From the NCBI GenBank assembly GCA_951799405.1, contig OX637335.1, positions 17,240,342 to 17,304,341 on the forward strand: a DNA stretch of 64,000 nucleotides, read 5' to 3'. Made by a program: the position numbers and the translations under genes. Shown here one piece after another: positions 45,112 through 56,059 of the stretch (position 1 is its first letter; each line of letters opens with the position of its first letter). Under the pieces are notes generated by a model. The model had not been told where the DNA came from, did not search any database, and saw nothing but the letters and a program-made list of their open reading frames with translations. This DNA is from Agapetus fuscipes (lineage: Eukaryota; Arthropoda; Insecta; Trichoptera; Glossosomatidae).

Positions 45112-45534
45112 CTCTGTAAAGTATGTACGGTGGAAATGAAGCATTTGAGAAGCATGACAGGAAAAACTCTGAAGGAAAGAGTTGAAAATGAATGGGTAAA
45201 GAGAGAATGTAAGCTGAAAAAGAATGTGATAGTTAATGTACACAATAATGTGATGAGATGGTTTGGACATGTAGAGAGAATAGTTAACAGGGTATTTATA
45301 CTGAAGAGATGTGCAAGGAAAAAGAAGAAAGAAACGAGGAAAGAATGGCAGGATCATATTGGTGAGTATGTGAATGAATGGATTATACAAAGCGAATGTA
45401 AGAAAAGGAAGTATATGAAAAAGGTGATGGATATGAATGAGCTGAAAGAGGTATGCAAGGATAGGAAAAAGTGGAGGCAAATATGCACCCTAGCGAAATG
45501 GCAACAGAGTTACAGTTACAGGTCATACTTTTGA
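45112..45534 (+). pseudogene. RTE ORF2 C-terminal fragment
   Basis: Reads TVEMKHLRSMTGK, RWFGHVER, then KKRKYMKKVMDMNELKEVCKDRKKWRQIC, aligning without gaps over most of the last 130 residues of the intact RTE protein, but clearly diverged (an older or different subfamily). It starts and ends abruptly and lacks the A-type 3' end. Confidence 0.85.
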
Positions 45535-45539
45535 TTGTT

Positions 45540-45800
45540 GTTTCTTAGTCTAATGACACGCGAAACTTCTAGATTAATCCCATCAAACACGGAGGCGGCG
45601 TGTTGCTCTACGCGTGTCGCGCACGATTTGCTTCACAACCTGTAGAGGGTAATTATTCTGTCGCAGATTGTCTGTAACGTGTAAGTTGTTAGGTGAAGCC
45701 TTCAGCGGCATTAACACCTCATTAATGCCCGCTCTCCGTTTAATGCCGTCATTTGTAAGCGGGCGACGCGACTTGGTTGCTCACTTTTATAGAGGCAATC
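45540..45800. other. GC-richer non-repetitive stretch
   Basis: Includes TAGATTAATCCCATC (homeodomain-type TAATCC) and several CG-rich segments; no coding potential evident. Could be conserved non-coding sequence of the host intron. Confidence 0.25.
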
Positions 45801-45809
45801 TACTCTATA

Positions 45810-46640
45810 ATGAACTTACCTACTCAGTTCCTCAGACAATATTCTTTGTTCTGTTATAATGCCTTTAACTATTTAGACAATTTTCTTGAAGATATCTTGA
45901 ATAGAAGAGGCTTTAGTCGGTGTACTCGTTTTCTGAGACGAGATATTCTGTGGTACTCAGTTTCTGGGGTAATATTAATTGTACTGATATACTATCTTGA
46001 GCTATTTAGACAATATTCTCGAAGATGTCAAGACTATCTTTCTCTTCAAGACTTATATTCAAGAATAGAAAAGAATTTAGTCAGTGTACTCGTTTTCTGA
46101 GACAAACAACTCAGTGATCTTTTCAGAAAACGACTATAGCTTACTTAAATTCGAAGACAATGTTCTCAATAACCTCATATGTTTAGAAATATTTATTTTA
46201 AAAAAATATTACACATTACAGGTTAAACTATATGTATTTAACAATTTTAAATCATATGTACGAAATAAATAAAAATAAAAAACTGAAACCAGCTTAGCAT
46301 AACGTAACGCTGTGTCTAAGCTGATTCTCACTCAGGTGGATGGTATTAACAGAGGAGTAGATCTCATTGAGCATAGGCATTGCCTTCCCTGCAGGCATAA
46401 CCTTAAATAGATTAGTTCTGCGTCTTGGGAGTAACAATAGTCTATGCTCAAGTTGCCTTCAATAACTGTCAGGAACATATTGACTCACTTGAGACAATCT
46501 TCTTGATTGATTTCTTGACTGATCGATTTTTGAGGTAATTAGATCTGTAATGTAGGTACTTATATACTAACTTTCTAAGACCATATTCGTAATTTAACAA
46601 TGTGATGAGCTTTTTAGACAATGTATTTTAGACTGAGGAT
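45810..46640. repeat. Degenerate tandem-like repeats
   Basis: AGACAATNTTCT recurs near 45830, 45875, 46010, 46160, 46495 and 46615. A longer unit ending TGTACTCGTTTTCTGAGAC occurs at about 45920 and 46085. Confidence 0.45.
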
Positions 46641-47179
46641 GAAATGATCCTCAGTCATCGTGCAGAGTAGGTGTTTCCTGAAGACGTTGGCTAATGTGGA
46701 AACACTGCTTTAGTTTCAGTGTTTCAGTTTTTTCATATTTACTCAAAAACTATTCACACTAACAAAAGTCGGCGTCTTGCGAGACTAAACAATGCGTAAT
46801 TCTGTAGTTACAAATGTTTTTTTTCTGATTTTTTCTTTGCTCTCACTCTTTTAGTAATACCAAAAAGTTTAAGAAACAAAAACGACAGGTTAAGTGTAAA
46901 GAGCGCTCTTAAATAATTCATTTCACCTAGTTCGTTACATACTCGTTACGTAGTATATTACAACGTAGATCTAACAACTCTTGCTCCAGAAAATTTACTA
47001 CAAAACGTACGCACTAGGTTCATGAAAGGATCACACTCGTATATTCCGTAGAATGTTCTCGTATCTCTAGGCTAACCCAGCAAGACGGGAAAATGGGGAC
47101 GCACTCTGAATTTGCGAGTGGCAATCAAGTACTCTACGTTTTTACCCAATTATAGCGTTTTAGCAAAAATGTATACAAA

Positions 47180-47460
47180 CTGAAACAACGCCTCTAGTGA
47201 CATTTTAAGCATCCATACATTTTTTAGTATACGCTGTTGTCGAGTATGAACGACAAATTTCATACTTTGGGGTAGCAGGTGAACAAACGTAATTGTCCGT
47301 GAGAAATATTAGCGTGGAAATTTTACTTTAGAGTCAACTCAGTGAATACAAAATATGTATGTTGACAAAAGCAGCGCCTCTGGTGAGAGTTTCAGTTTTA
47401 ATATATTTTTGGAGAAACGCTATGGTTGAGCTTAAACGTGAATTGTATACTTGGTTATGG
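47180..47460. repeat. Two copies of a short dispersed motif (H)
   Basis: GCCTCTAGTGACATTTTAAG near 47190 and GCGCCTCTGGTGAGAGTTTC near 47370, each followed by a CGCT.TGGTTGAG-like stretch. Related pieces are near 39945, 58590 and 62260. Confidence 0.4.
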
Positions 47461-47627
47461 TCGTAAACAAGAATTAGACTATGAACGGGTTGTCATACTC
47501 AATAACGATGCTTTATAATGAATTGTCATCGTTCTTTATTGAAGCATTTTTTTTTCGTGTTTGAAAAAAAAAATGTTTGTTAATTATTCCAAGTCCTTAC
47601 GCTCACAACAAAGTGTGAAAAAATAAG

Positions 47628-47740
47628 CTACACATATAATAAAAGGTATCCGAAGAAGGTAAATATGTCGTATGCCACCTATTTATTTTGACAGGCACGA
47701 GGGGGCAGCCTTACGCCAACAACTTTAATGATTTACAGCT
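47628..47740 (-). mobile_element. SINE C 3' half
   Basis: ATAAGCTACACATATAATAA, GCCACCTATTTATTTTGACA, GGGGGCAGCCTTACGCCAAC. Confidence 0.65.
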
Positions 47741-47808
47741 TCCGAGAACCGGGAGTCGAACCCACAACTTTCCGATTAAAAGTCCGTAGTGTTGGCCACT
47801 ACGGATGT
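47741..47808 (-). mobile_element. SINE B head joined to a SINE C 3' part
   Basis: GGGAGTCGAACCCACAACTT (B box) and AGTGTTGGCCACTACGGATG (A box) of SINE B, directly following SINE C sequence (47628-47740). Confidence 0.5.
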
Positions 47809-47829
47809 TACTTTAACTTTTTTTTTGTA

Positions 47830-47910
47830 GAGTGTAGTTCTAATTTCATTGAAAGGTAATTTTTAATCAAATAGTTGCTAAGCCAAACAAACACTAGAAG
47901 GACGATTTAA
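47830..47910 (+). mobile_element. M element, right end fragment
   Basis: TAATTTCATTGAAAGG, TAAGCCAAACAAACACTAGA, AGGACGA. Followed at once by a minus-strand A copy. Confidence 0.5.
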
Positions 47911-48132
47911 TATAATCTTTAGTCTAAGTTGCTAAGATATATTAACATTTAAAGCTCATATCAAATGCATGCCCACAAACAGACACGTGTAGTTCGCGCT
48001 TACAAATGCTGATAAATTCAAACCTCAAATGCACATACACCCTGCAACTCTTGCCCACCTTCCCTGACACAGGAGTGACATTGGCAAAGTGAACCATTTT
48101 TTACAATATGGTTGGTCAGCCTCATACCAAAT
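47911..48132 (-). mobile_element. A copy (RTE 3' end)
   Basis: TATAATCTTTAGTCTAAGTT through GGTCAGCCTCATACCAAAT. An internal deletion lies next to GCTGATAAATTC. Confidence 0.75.
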
Positions 48133-48641
48133 ATATGAATGAAATTTCTGTAAATAGGTTTTGATTTTTTCATAACTAAACAAAGTGACTATTCAGTATG
48201 TCAAAGTTACATTTCATTTTCCAATATGCTCAATACATGATTCCACAAAGGGAGAAGCAAAATGAAAACAAAAATCTCTAAAAAAAACTCGCTCATGGTT
48301 CTCCAGGGCGACGTTAACATTGTATGTGATTTTGATGCCTGGGGGGACAATCCATGCGGAAATATTCGCACAGCAATAAATGGCGATATAAAAACCTTTC
48401 AGTCGCGATCAGATCGGCCGGAATAATTTATTTATGTAATCAAATCGTCGAATAATAAAAACCCAAACAGAAGGATCCGGGTTTTATCTGGTCCGGGGGC
48501 AAAAGTTAAATACCGGAGCTGGGAACGACAAAATGGCGTAGAATGGAAAGAGAGTGGACAAGAAAATAACCTAGAAACTGAATACTTGTTAATCATTTTA
48601 AAAAACGTATTGAATACCATTCTTATTTCAGAATTTAAAAG

Positions 48642-48887
48642 TTCCTTGACTTATAGATTGGTATGCGGCTGACCACCCATGCTGTAGAAAATGGTTCACA
48701 TGGCCAATGTCACCCCTGTTTCAGGGAAGGTCGGCAAGAATTGCAGCGTGTATGTTCATTTGAGATTTGGTTTTTATGTTGTAGGTTCATATGCGGCATG
48801 TGCAATCGTGAACTTGAACGTCTCTGCTAGTGAAAATGCATGTAATGTGAATCCCCAATGTTACACATCTTTGCAACTTAGATTAGC
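48642..48887 (+). mobile_element. A copy (RTE 3' end)
   Basis: TTCCTTGACTTATAGATTGG through TTTGCAACTTAGATTAGC. Single tail unit. Confidence 0.8.
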
Positions 48888-49127
48888 TGCCCGAAAAAAA
48901 CCCACCCACTTTTTCTTCTCTGCCTTAAATTTTGATCTTTAGTTCCGCCATTTGAGAAAATAAAGAGCTTTGCATGAGCGTCCATGTGCTGTGGTATCTT
49001 CTGACACATACATACAAGATGAATATGATGAGGATTGTAACTGCACTATTGTAAGCAATTAAAGAAAACTGCCACACAATTCAATGAATATGAATTAAAC
49101 ATTTTAAAACAACCTTTTTTATCATTC

Positions 49128-49345
49128 TACGCCGCTACGACGCTAACGCAACCAAGCTACACATATATTGGTACTATTAACCACAAAACTTTTTGGTAAC
49201 AGGCACATTATCGTGAGCCAACCTTACGTAGGCCCTTTTATTTAAAGTGAAGGTTTTTTTGCAGCAATTATTTCAGACACCCTTCTAAGGGATCAAATCC
49301 TAACACTTTGGCATCGAACGTAAGCGCTGTTACTGGTACTGTATC
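49128..49345 (-). mobile_element. SINE C, decayed
   Basis: GACGCTAACGCAACCAAGCT, TATTTCAGACACCCTTCTAA, GATCAAATCCTAACACTTTG, with deletions in the body. Confidence 0.6.
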
Positions 49346-49367
49346 CTGCTGACGTTTTACTAGGGGT

Positions 49368-49722
49368 GTCCGGTACCTCCGCAGATGCGTCTCCACTTTT
49401 TTTTGTCCTTGCATACCTCTTCCATCTCTTCAGCATTTATCACTTAAACGCAACTAAGCTACACATATAGTGTAACTCCTTGCCGCGTTATCCCCGTGGG
49501 GGTCGCATGTGGCGAGTTGAACCTATTTATTTTTACAGGTAAGGGGGCCGGCCTTACGCCAACCACTTCAGATGAAGTGGGGGTTTCCCAGCTCCCGAGA
49601 GGGCTGGTACTCATTTCTTGTGAAGGCTGAGTAAACCTTGCCGGTACTTTCTTCATATATACTCTTCTCACTCTTCAGGTTCCATTCTTTCGCAATCTCA
49701 CCTATTTGGTCTAACTGTACTA
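49368..49722 (-). pseudogene. RTE ORF2 C-terminal fragment split by a SINE C
   Basis: 49657-49722 and 49368-49440 match consecutive parts of the intact ORF2 end (bases equivalent to 52065-52130 and about 51985-52045). Between them sits a truncated minus-strand SINE C (49446-49656). Confidence 0.65.
49446..49656 (-). mobile_element. SINE C 3' two-thirds, inside an RTE fragment
   Basis: AACGCAACTAAGCTACACAT through GAGTAAACCTTGCCGGTACT, then RTE sequence resumes. Close to consensus. Confidence 0.8.
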
Positions 49723-49724
49723 AC

Positions 49725-50110
49725 TGAAATATCGACAGGATTACATGTCGTGTTTATTGTCGAGACTTAAGTTTCTCTCCAGACGTTTTCGCAGATCCGC
49801 TGCCGGTTGAAGTGTCGCAATAAAAATCCACTCGCTGTTGCTGCCTGTATCTGAGCTAAAAAGATTAAATGCCTCAGTCGCTATAAAACTTGTCGCCTCG
49901 CTAAAGGCAGCCTGCCTCCCAGGATTTAATCGTGCCCTCGCAAAAGGGCGCACAAGGCACGGCCTTTAATTGCTCTCCAAGAAGCATTCTACAAGCATTT
50001 TCGTACCGGCTAGAAGCACGGAATGCGCTGCTCCTACTTTGTAGTTTTAATTTAAAGGAATGAACACTTGAAAAACAGCCCGGGTTTTCTTGGAGCTTTG
50101 ATGTTTTTTT
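49725..50110. other. GC-richer non-repetitive stretch
   Basis: A 70-codon minus-strand frame (49953-49741) covers part of it but matches no family known to me. Candidate conserved non-coding or host sequence. Confidence 0.25.
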
Positions 50111-50349
50111 TCTGCATGTGTGCAATTAAATAAGTACATTTAATTAGTGTAGAAAGCATTTTTTAACAGAAATAAAAAGGCTCAATTATTGCGGTAAAAT
50201 CTAAGCGCTATTCATTATTCAACAATACGCAATTAAGCTAAACACAAACGGTGTTATTCACACACAAATCCATGGCTCAACTGCTACCTAACGTACAAAA
50301 AAACAATGATTCATTGATCAGTTATAGATCAAACGTGCTGTGAATAATC

Positions 50350-50604
50350 CCAAAAGTGTTCTTGCCGCGTTGTTCTGGTCGCGAGTAGCCTAACGCCAAC
50401 TATTTAATTCGAATCGGGTGTTTTCCAGCGGGGGGCTAGTACATACATATGGCTTGTGAAAGCTGAGTAAAACTTGCCAGTATTTTATTTTTATTTTGAA
50501 ATAAAAACTGAAACGTAAAATCATATCTGACAGCCCTGATGCGATTTGACCCCGAGCTCTCGGCATGGAATGCAAACACTCAACTGAGCTATTGACCGGA
50601 CAAT
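50350..50604 (-). mobile_element. SINE C, 3' end shortened
   Basis: GTTCTTGCCGCGTTGTTCTG, AAGCTGAGTAAAACTTGCCA, GATTTGACCCCGAGCTCTCG, GAGCTATTGACCGGACA. Confidence 0.8.
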
Positions 50605-50671
50605 GTTGTTTTCACCTATGTACCTTTTTTGTACTTAATTTGATTTTAATGTTTCCCATTTGTTTATGTCT

Positions 50672-50945
50672 TAAATGTTATTTGTTGTATATATTCATTG
50701 ACTTATAGGTTGGTATGCGGCTGACCACCCATGCTGTAGAAAATGGTTCACTTTACCAATGTCACCCCTGTTTCAGGGAAGGTCGGCAAGAGTTGCAGGG
50801 TGTTTGTTCAGTTGAGATTAGGTTTTTATATTAAAGGTTCACATGCGGCATGCGCAAGCGTGAACTTGTACGTGTCCGCTTGTGAGAATGCATGTAATGT
50901 GAATCGCCAATGTTACATATCTTTGCAGCTTAGATTAGATTAGAT
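50672..50945 (+). mobile_element. A copy with extra RTE spacer
   Basis: TTAAATGTTATTTGTTGTAT resembles the RTE spacer; A proper starts at about 50697 and ends GCAGCTTAGATTAGATTAGA. Confidence 0.8.
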
Positions 50946-51539
50946 ACCTTGATTAGTTCAGATAACCAACGATCTACTATATTTTACTTCAGTTTACTTT
51001 CACAAGTCTACTACATCATGAAAGCATGAAGTATTTCAATATCGCATAAAACCCCACTAAAGAAAAACCTTCAACCACAAGAGAAGCGAGATTTTTTTCT
51101 CCACAAGCGAAAGTGATATTCCCAGCTCATTTTTCAGCGGAGCGTTGAACCATCAACTTTAAAAAATTCAATTACCCTATTTTATCATTATTTTCATCTC
51201 GCGATGTGGAGATTTACTGTTTTTTTTTTCGTTGTTGAGTCTTAATTTCCTGTTGAAGATGTCGCATTTTTTATTAAAAGAAAAAATATAAATGCCCCAT
51301 TAAAACGTCTCACCCTCCCCCCAGCACAAGTGTTTTGAATGTTATTTAATTTGGTTTTCATAAACCTCGGGGAATATGAAATGTCATTTAATTGCCGCCT
51401 CAAAGCGATGCTATGGGTCCGCTAAGTATTGGGGTGTATGTAAATTCTGTATAATTATGGACTCGCTATGGGTTTATTACGATTTATAGTTTTTAAAAGT
51501 TGACCAACTTTTAATTAAAAAAAAATAGATTACTTGACA

Positions 51540-51622
51540 CTTTATGATACTTGTTTGGTTTATCTACCACCTGATTCAAAGATGAACTTTCAATAAAATT
51601 GTCTTATGAATCACATTCCACA
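51540..51622 (-). mobile_element. M element, right half (3' flank of RTE)
   Basis: On the minus strand: GGAATGTGATTC, AAGACAATTTTATTGAAAG, then AAACCAAACAAGTA, the second half of M. It abuts the RTE (GATTA)n tail. Confidence 0.55.
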
Positions 51623-54600
51623 CTAATCTAATCTAATCTAAGCTGCAAAGATATATATCATTTAAGATTTATACTAAATGCATTCCCACAAGCAGATATG
51701 TATAATTTCGCGCTAACACATGCCGCATGTGGACCTACAATATAAAAACCCAATCTCAAATGAACATAAGCCTTGCAACTCTTGCCGTCCTTCCCTGAAA
51801 CAGGGGTGACATTGGCAAAGTGAACCAATTTTTATATTATGGGTGGTCAGCCGCATAACAACCTATAAGTCAAGGAACATACATGACAAATTACATTTTT
51901 TAAAATCAAAGAATAAAAATAACAATATATACATGGACATAAAAAACTAAATCATAAAACCAAATTCACTTTAACAAACCCTAGCCGCCAACATCACAGA
52001 TCAACCGCCATTTCTTTCTATCCTTGCATACTTCTTTCATTTCCTCCAGAGTCATAACCTTCTTCATACAAGCTCTTCTTTTATTATGACTCTGGATATT
52101 CCATTCATTCGCAATTTCGGATATTTGGTCCATCCATACCTTTCTCGGTCTTCCTCTACCACGACATCCATCTATTCTACCAACATATACTTTCTTCGTC
52201 AGTCTTTCCTCATTCATTCTCTCCATATGCCCAAACCATCTTAACAAACTTCTTTTAATCTTCACTTTCACACTTTCTTTTGCACCACATTCTTTTCTTA
52301 CAAAATCATTCCTCACCCTGTCACTCCGTTTTTTCCCAATCATACTTCTTAGAAAGTCCATTTCAACAGTATGGACTTTACTAATTTCACTTTCATTCAC
52401 CGTCCAGGCCTCGCTTCCATACATCAAGGTGGGTAAAAGTATGCCACTGCGTACCGCCAATCGAGCATTTTTAGAAATGTTTTGATTTTTGGCGATACAA
52501 GCTGTGGCACCCAGTACACACCTGCCCTTCATTACTCTTCTTTCAAGTTCACCTGTCATTCTTCCATCTTTCTCAAACTTACTTCCCAAGTATACAAACT
52601 CATTTACCACATCAACATTCATTCCGTTTATTCTAAATTCGTAGTTCGTATTTTCTTCATTTCTTTCAAAAATCAAAACTTTCGTCTTACTTGCATTCAA
52701 TTTCAAATAATTACCTAGCAGAGCTTCGTTCAATCTAGAGAGCATCGTTTGCAATTCTACTGCTGAGTCCGATACAAGAACAGCATCATCCGCATACAGT
52801 AGAACACTCACTTTGCTCTCTCCTATCATTAATCCACAATCATCAAGTCTAGCATCTCGAACACACTTGTCCATGACTATGTTAAATAGCCATGGGCTCA
52901 TCACACATCCTTGCCTTACATCCTTAAAAACTTCAAACCATTCACTATACTCATCATCAATACGAACACATGCTGTACTATTTTCATAGTTTGCATGCAC
53001 CGCACCTAGGAGAGCCCCATTCACTCCGTATGCTTTCAAAACATCCCATAACATACCTCTGTCTACTGAGTCAAAAGCCTTTTCCAGATCTACAAAGGCC
53101 GTGAACAGCTTCCGCCTCACCGACAATTGTTTTTCAACAAGTTGTCGTAGAGTAAAAATCTGATCAACACAGCCTCTACCGGCCATAAAGCCGGACTGTA
53201 TATCGGAAATCCTTTCACTAGTAGTCAGAATCACATTTTTTATAATCACCTTACAGAAGACTTTTCCTGGTATACTGAGTAGACTGATTGGTCTGAAGTT
53301 CTGACAGTCTTTTTTGTCCCCTTTACCTTTGTAAATGGGAACAATGACTGCCTTCCTCCAATCCATCGGTACTACTCCTGCATTCACACAAAGCTTACAT
53401 AATTCGTACATCCAATCTATCACGCATTCACCTCCTGCTTTCAACATTTCACCATTTATTCCATCAAACCCAGCAGACTTTCCATTCTTCAAACATTCAA
53501 TAGATACTTTTATTTCTTCTTTCAAAATCCTAAATTCATTCTCTTCTGTCATTTTTCTAAACAAAATTCTTTCGCCCCGACCAAAAATCCCTTCAAAATA
53601 TTCTTTCCATCTCTTACATACTTCATCCTTCTCCCATACCATCTCACCAACAGCACTTTTGATTCCTGGGGTGGTCAATGCAGAATCTTTATTCCTATTG
53701 GCACCGACCCATCTCCAGAATTCCTTCCTACTGTCGGTGAAACTCCTGTTCATTTTTTCATCAATCTTTCTCTGTTCATTCGCTTTGCTTTCATAAACTA
53801 CATTCTTCGCCATTTGCTTGGCTATCTTATATTCATCTTCTAGCTTTCTATCATTCCTGTCGTTCAGCCACTTTTTGTAACATTCCTTCTTCACTTTCAC
53901 AGCCTCTTTTACTTTAGCATTCCACCAGGCATCCCCTTTCAATCTTCCACCTTTCGTTTCTCCACATACTTTTCGAGCACATTCAATCATTCCTTCTTTC
54001 ATAAACTTCCACATGCTTTCAATATCTTTTTCATTAACATTCTTTTCAAGTTCATTCACACTTAACTTTTTTTGTATTTCTGATTTATACTTCACTTTCA
54101 CATTTTCATCACTCAGACTTTCTACTTTTATTCTTGGCTTTCTTACTTTCTTCTTACGTTTCTTCTTTCTTACTTCTCCAATCATTATTTTAGCGCATAA
54201 GAGATAGTGGTCACTGCCTATTTCAGGCCCACGATAGACACGGCTATCTCTTACGGCTCCTCTCAGTCTTTCATCCACACAGATGTAGTCAATGATTGTG
54301 CGACTTCCCACAATCTGCCTTGTGTACAGATGCACATCCTTATGTCGAAACCATGTGTTTGATGCAAAAAGGCTGTGCTCTGCACACAAAGCTATCAGGT
54401 GTCGCCCATTATCATTGACTACACCTCGTCCACTAGGACCAACAATTTTCACACACTCATCTCTTTGCGTACCTACCCATCCATTCATATCTCCCAAAAT
54501 TATAATGTATTCATTCTTCTTGCTTTCGCGCACAACTGCATTCAACTCATTCCAGAATCTCATTTTCACGTCCATACACTCTGAATCTACAGGTGCATAA

Positions 54601-55007
54601 CAGGCCACCAAGAAAATTTTCATCCTGTTTGTTTTGAGTTTAACAGTCAAAACTCTTGGAGAGATTCTTTGGTAGCCCGTTATGCATCCTTTTACATTCT
54701 CACTTATAACCACACCCACACCCTGTCTTTCATTCCCATCTTCCACACCTGACCAGATATACAGTTCACCATTCATTAATACTTTTTCACCATTCCCTTT
54801 CATTTTTGTCTCTGTCACACCCATCACTTGTATTCTTTTTTCATTCATCACATTCACGATTTCCTTCTCCTTACACTCATTCATTCTTCTGACATTCCAA
54901 GTTCCAAACACCCATTCATTCTCTCTGAGCAAGTTTATGGCGGTTTTTCTGCAGAGTGGAACTGCGTTTATATTGGCTGCGTTTATCACAATTCTTACAT
55001 ATTTCAG
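51623..55007 (-). mobile_element. Full-length RTE retrotransposon
   Basis: About 3.4 kb, the usual RTE size: ORF2, then about 100 bases of spacer, then the family A 3' end (51623-51878) finishing in a (GATTA)n tail. The link between ORF2 and A is independently confirmed at 31310-31761, where a second copy has the ORF2 C-terminus followed by the same A sequence. Both flanks are halves of a single M element in the same orientation (55008-55148 and 51540-51622), so the insertion interrupted an M copy. About 40 bases of M appear to be missing at the junction. No clean target duplication is seen. Confidence 0.8.
51981..54989 (-). CDS. RTE-type non-LTR retrotransposon ORF2 (endonuclease/reverse transcriptase)
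   Basis: An uninterrupted 1002-residue frame. Residues about 28-270 form an apurinic-type endonuclease: WNVRRM near 31, catalytic Glu60 in TETKMKG, GDMNG with Asp167 and Asn169, Asp234, and GSDHYLL with Ser259-Asp260-His261. Residues about 500-770 are the reverse transcriptase palm: NGKSAGFDG, NFRPISLL, FVDLEKAFD with Asp634, RQGC, and the catalytic YADD with Asp734-Asp735. A basic tail carries WFGHMER and GRGRPRKVW, typical of RTE-like elements. No RNase H or gag-like domain is seen. The enzyme would nick target DNA and copy its own RNA (target-primed reverse transcription). The start is the first Met of the frame, 18 bases inside the inferred element end. All catalytic residues are present and there are no stops, so the copy looks young. 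It lies in the same sense as the Dscam-like exon. Clade assignment (RTE) is inferred from length and architecture. Confidence 0.93.
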   Translation of the reverse strand: MINAANINAVPLCRKTAINLLRENEWVFGTWNVRRMNECKEKEIVNVMNEKRIQVMGVTETKMKGNGEKVLMNGELYIWSGVEDGNERQGVGVVISENVKGCITGYQRISPRVLTVKLKTNRMKIFLVACYAPVDSECMDVKMRFWNELNAVVRESKKNEYIIILGDMNGWVGTQRDECVKIVGPSGRGVVNDNGRHLIALCAEHSLFASNTWFRHKDVHLYTRQIVGSRTIIDYICVDERLRGAVRDSRVYRGPEIGSDHYLLCAKIMIGEVRKKKRKKKVRKPRIKVESLSDENVKVKYKSEIQKKLSVNELEKNVNEKDIESMWKFMKEGMIECARKVCGETKGGRLKGDAWWNAKVKEAVKVKKECYKKWLNDRNDRKLEDEYKIAKQMAKNVVYESKANEQRKIDEKMNRSFTDSRKEFWRWVGANRNKDSALTTPGIKSAVGEMVWEKDEVCKRWKEYFEGIFGRGERILFRKMTEENEFRILKEEIKVSIECLKNGKSAGFDGINGEMLKAGGECVIDWMYELCKLCVNAGVVPMDWRKAVIVPIYKGKGDKKDCQNFRPISLLSIPGKVFCKVIIKNVILTTSERISDIQSGFMAGRGCVDQIFTLRQLVEKQLSVRRKLFTAFVDLEKAFDSVDRGMLWDVLKAYGVNGALLGAVHANYENSTACVRIDDEYSEWFEVFKDVRQGCVMSPWLFNIVMDKCVRDARLDDCGLMIGESKVSVLLYADDAVLVSDSAVELQTMLSRLNEALLGNYLKLNASKTKVLIFERNEENTNYEFRINGMNVDVVNEFVYLGSKFEKDGRMTGELERRVMKGRCVLGATACIAKNQNISKNARLAVRSGILLPTLMYGSEAWTVNESEISKVHTVEMDFLRSMIGKKRSDRVRNDFVRKECGAKESVKVKIKRSLLRWFGHMERMNEERLTKKVYVGRIDGCRGRGRPRKVWMDQISEIANEWNIQSHNKRRACMKKVMTLEEMKEVCKDRKKWRLICDVGG

Positions 55008-55148
55008 AAAATGTAAGAGTTGTTTTCAATGTTTCTGAAATCAGTTTCCAGTTTTCAGAAGACGCATTAGTCAGTAGGTACACATACAAACATTGCTCAT
55101 TTGTAATTACTTCTGATGGGCAGAAGACAAACAAGCACTAAGAAGACG
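55008..55148 (-). mobile_element. M element, left half (5' flank of RTE)
   Basis: On the minus strand starts GTCTTCTTAGTGCTTGTTTG and matches the first half of the 61918-62172 copy up to AAAACAACTCT. The partner half is at 51540-51622, across the RTE. A 72-codon frame (55134-54916) overlapping ORF2 lies mainly in this M half. Confidence 0.55.
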
Positions 55149-55311
55149 GATAGACTAAGGACCGAAAATATTTGTAACTTTTTACAAAAACATACTGAAA
55201 ACAAACTTCGAATCTTAGATGTAACTTTACTTTGTATCTTAGATTATAGATTAGAGAGTGTAGATTATAGAGTTATTATTTTAGATTATAGATTAGATTA
55301 TAAAGCAGTCA

Positions 55312-55641
55312 AAAAAACGCTACGCTACTCAGCTACACCTTTGATGTAACTATCTGTCGTGTTTTTCCCGAAGGGCTCGCATTAGGCGAGTGGAGCCTAT
55401 TTATTTTTACAGCCGGCCTTACGCCAGTCACTTTTTACGCCAGTTAAAGTGGGGGTCTCCCAGCTCCCGAGGGGGCAGGTACGTCATTTTTGTGAATGCT
55501 GTGTAAACCTTGCCGGTATTTTCTTTTGGGTTTGAAATTAATACCGAAATGGAAAATTATTTCTGACCCTTACTGTGAATAGAACTCGAGCTCTCTGTAT
55601 AGAATGCAAGCACTCTATCAACTGAGCTATTAACCGGAGAA
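55312..55641 (-). mobile_element. SINE C, full length
   Basis: CGCTACGCTACTCAGCTACA, ACAGCCGGCCTTACGCCAGT, GAACTCGAGCTCTCTGTATA, CAACTGAGCTATTAACCGGA. Confidence 0.85.
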
Positions 55642-56059
55642 TAACGTTCATTATCCTATAATATATTTTAAATATTATCCATCAATTCATAAACACTTCT
55701 TTTGAAAATTTCCAAAAACGTTTACATAACCTGTAATCAAAAGAATTTTAAGCGTGTCGATGTAGTTTTTAATTTCAATGCAAAACTCTGTGAATGTTCA
55801 ACATTTGCAACAGCTTGACGACTTTGTGAGATAATACTAGTACCAGCACGCAAAACCATTTACATTTAATTATTATCTGCGATGTTTCTAAAGAGGAAAT
55901 GAAAAGAAAAGCCTGCCGAGCTGACAGTGAGCTGAGGTGCAACGATACATGAAAGATTGATGCTTAATATATTTTTTATGTCAAGACGACGTTAAAAATA
56001 TCTGAGGGTATTAAAATATGAAATCTGCGTGGTGACAGTGTAGTGATGCGCGTGTGAAT

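Noticed and set aside
45097..45480. 127-codon minus-strand frame rich in Phe, Leu and Ile
   Set aside because: It is the reverse of the RTE C-terminal fragment on the plus strand; the hydrophobic run is a shadow of Lys/Glu codons.
53335..55038. Several plus-strand frames of 60-150 codons
   Set aside because: All lie opposite the intact RTE ORF2 and show the reversed codon pattern.
54916..55134. 72-codon frame just upstream of and overlapping the RTE ORF2, as a possible RTE ORF1
   Set aside because: Most of it matches the M element copies at 15.7 and 62.1 kb, which have no RTE attached, so it is flanking sequence.
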